Assembly (NCBI GenBank): GCA_900551445.1
Contig: URWA01000006.1
Span: 48,180 to 112,179, forward strand
Source of the DNA: an uncultured Bacteroides sp.
GTDB taxonomy: Bacteria; Bacteroidota; Bacteroidia; Bacteroidales; Bacteroidaceae
DNA length: 64,000 nucleotides
Direction of reading: 5' to 3'
Position 1 is the first letter of the stretch. Each line of letters starts with the position of its first letter. Below are positions 62,932 to 64,000 of this stretch, piece by piece. The translations under genes were made by a program, and so were the position numbers. The notes under the pieces are model-generated. The model was not told the DNA's origin, ran no database searches, and worked only from the letters and a program-made list of their open reading frames with translations.

Positions 62932-63639
62932 TCAGAAAGAAGGATGAAATTGACGGAGTTCCGCACGCAGACGCAAGGCCTGCCCTGCTGTCATATCGTT
63001 CAGCAGTTCCCAAAAACGGGGGCCATGGTTCATCTCCCTCGTGTGGGCCAGTTCGTGCAGGATGACATAATCAATCAGGTGGGAAGGTACCAGCATCAGA
63101 TAGCAGGAAAGGCTGATGGTACGGGCCGACGTGCAACTGCCCCATCGCGAACGGGCCCCCGTAATCCGTACCTTCCGGTAGGTCAGACCGAAACGTTCGG
63201 CCCATACTTTCAGCAAGGGAGGCAGAAATTCCGAGGCCACTTTCTTCAGGGCCCGCACAATGGCTGCCCGTACCAGCTTCTGCACGGCCTCGTCTGAGAA
63301 ATCGGTGTGTGCCGGACAAAACACCGTCACTTCGCCCGAGGGCCGTAGCCGTACGGTAAAACATTTCAGCTGGCTGGGTTCCAGCGACAGACGGAAACAA
63401 TCGGCTTCTATCCGGAAATTAAAATCCAAGGGCTGCTGGGCCACCCGGCGAAAACGCTCCAGCAAATCAGCCCGAAACTGTTCCAATGTGGAAAGCACCT
63501 TGTCGGTCTTACTGTAAGGCGGCACCGTGAGATACAAGCCGTCGGGCTTCACCCGCATCGTGATGTTTCTTGCCCCGCGGCGGGTGGCAATCACAATGCG
63601 ACGGAAATCTTTATCTTCTATCACTCGTTTAGTTGACAT
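62932..63639 (-). CDS. YgjP-like M48-type metal-dependent hydrolase
   Basis: The 235-residue cytoplasmic protein belongs to the YgjP/DUF45 metallopeptidase-like family. It has the zinc-binding motif VILHELAHTREMNHGPRFWELL (about 190-212; two His and Glu, with the downstream His in NHGP) and the preceding SRWGSCTSARTISLSCYLMLVP segment. The N-terminal half is a beta-rich domain (KPDGLYLTVPPYSKTDKVL). Members are called metal-dependent hydrolases; the physiological role is not settled. A strong minus-strand -7 box (TATCTTTG) lies at 63647-63654, 7 bases upstream of the ATG, which would give an almost leaderless mRNA. Confidence 0.92.
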   Translation of the reverse strand: MSTKRVIEDKDFRRIVIATRRGARNITMRVKPDGLYLTVPPYSKTDKVLSTLEQFRADLLERFRRVAQQPLDFNFRIEADCFRLSLEPSQLKCFTVRLRPSGEVTVFCPAHTDFSDEAVQKLVRAAIVRALKKVASEFLPPLLKVWAERFGLTYRKVRITGARSRWGSCTSARTISLSCYLMLVPSHLIDYVILHELAHTREMNHGPRFWELLNDMTAGQALRLRAELRQFHPSF

Positions 63640-63646
63640 AGCCTTG

Positions 63647-63654
63647 CAAAGATA
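63647..63654 (-). promoter_or_regulatory. -7 box of YgjP-like gene
   Basis: Minus-strand TATCTTTG, an exact consensus match. Its nearness to the ATG (7 bases) implies a very short 5' leader or a start codon slightly further in. Confidence 0.5.
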
Positions 63655-63701
63655 ACAAATAAATTATCAACCGGATAAGTACAAGGAAACAATAAAAGCC
63701 G

Positions 63702-63709
63702 TAACTTTG
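63702..63709 (+). promoter_or_regulatory. -7 box of DUF4250 gene
   Basis: TAACTTTG fits the consensus and lies 41 bases before the DUF4250 ATG, in the divergent region shared with the YgjP-like gene. Confidence 0.5.
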
Positions 63710-63750
63710 CACCCCGAAAAAAGAAGAATTCGTTAAAACAAGTTCAGAAT

Positions 63751-63927
63751 ATGGAATTACCCAAAGACCCGATGATGCTGTTCAGCTTCATCAACATGAA
63801 ATTGAGAGACTATTACCCTTCGCTCGACGCACTCTGTGCCGACCTGAACGTGAGCAAGGAAGATATCGTGAACCGTCTGAAAGCGGTGGGGTTCGAATAC
63901 AACCCTTCGCAGAACAAGTTCTGGTAA
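63751..63927 (+). CDS. DUF4250-family small protein
   Basis: A 58-residue protein (MELPKDPMMLFSFINMKLRDYYPSLDALCADLNVSKEDIVNRLKAVGFEYNPSQNKFW) shown here only by its features: the opening LPKDPMMLFSFINMKLRD, a central helix-turn-helix-like stretch (LDALCADLNVSKEDIVNRL) and an aromatic C-terminus. This matches the DUF4250 family, small conserved proteins of Bacteroidetes and Firmicutes whose function is unknown. It is preceded by a -7 box and followed by a clean terminator, so it is an independent single-gene unit. Confidence 0.88.
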   Translation: MELPKDPMMLFSFINMKLRDYYPSLDALCADLNVSKEDIVNRLKAVGFEYNPSQNKFW

Positions 63928-63946
63928 AAAAAGAACACAAACAATA

Positions 63947-63983
63947 AAAAGAGGGTGTGTCAAAATGCATACCCTCTTTTTTT
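63947..63983 (+). terminator. Intrinsic terminator of DUF4250 gene
   Basis: Stem AGAGGGTGTG / CATACCCTCT (63950-63959 with 63968-63977), one G-U pair, extended by flanking A/T pairs, followed by a T-run. It lies 20 bases after the stop. The last 17 bases of the window show nothing identifiable. Confidence 0.9.
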
Positions 63984-64000
63984 ATGACAAAGCCCCGACT

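Overview
The window looks like chromosome of a gut Bacteroidaceae member (Bacteroides/Phocaeicola type). Evidence: two SusC/SusD polysaccharide-utilisation loci (PULs) each with a hybrid two-component system (HTCS), many lipoproteins with a Cys lipobox, TANNTTTG-type -7 promoter boxes with few Shine-Dalgarno sequences, and the order argR-GNAT-argG-argC-argD-proC. Species cannot be fixed from the sequence alone. No rRNA, tRNA, insertion sequence, prophage or CRISPR array was seen.

Layout. (1) 1-12.9 kb: PUL1, visibly AT-richer than its surroundings. It holds two GH5 beta-glycanases (the first cut by the window edge), a surface glycan-binding lipoprotein, a SusD-like_2 lipoprotein and a RagA/SusC porin on the minus strand, with a divergent HTCS. 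A GH35 beta-galactosidase (12.9-15.3 kb) lies beside it. (2) 15.4-21.5 kb: a tight minus-strand operon pdxJ-exbB-exbD-tonB-DJ-1-ispD-recG, divergent from nadK. (3) 22.7-30.8 kb: a lone PL8 chondroitin-lyase-type enzyme, an XRE-cupin regulator with an acyl-CoA synthetase, a small unknown protein, a GH109-like Gfo/Idh/MocA protein and proB. (4) 30.8-31.2 kb: a 446-base gap with an exact 22-bp-period repeat. (5) 31.2-38 kb: a HAD phosphatase, a xusABC-type siderophore/iron uptake operon and a methyltransferase. (6) 38.1-43.6 kb: arginine/proline biosynthesis. (7) 43.7-45.2 kb: a small membrane protein and a MATE exporter. (8) 45.4-63 kb: PUL2. GH89 alpha-N-acetylglucosaminidase, an HGSNAT-like transmembrane acetyltransferase, SusC and SusD are followed by GH92 alpha-mannosidase and GH28, with a convergent MFS-HTCS2 operon. 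(9) The end: a YgjP-like metallopeptidase and a DUF4250 protein.

How the genes fit together. Outer-membrane uptake by the two SusCD pairs and XusA needs the TonB/ExbB/ExbD energy system, which is encoded mid-window. Each HTCS carries periplasmic sensor, kinase, receiver and AraC domains on one chain and presumably activates its neighbouring PUL. A tandem 21-bp repeat just upstream of GH89 is a good candidate HTCS2 operator. The most striking observation is the adjacency of a GH89 enzyme (NAGLU family) and an HGSNAT-like acetyltransferase that keeps the family His. This recreates in one bacterial operon the two consecutive steps by which lysosomes N-acetylate and then remove terminal alpha-glucosamine from heparan sulfate.
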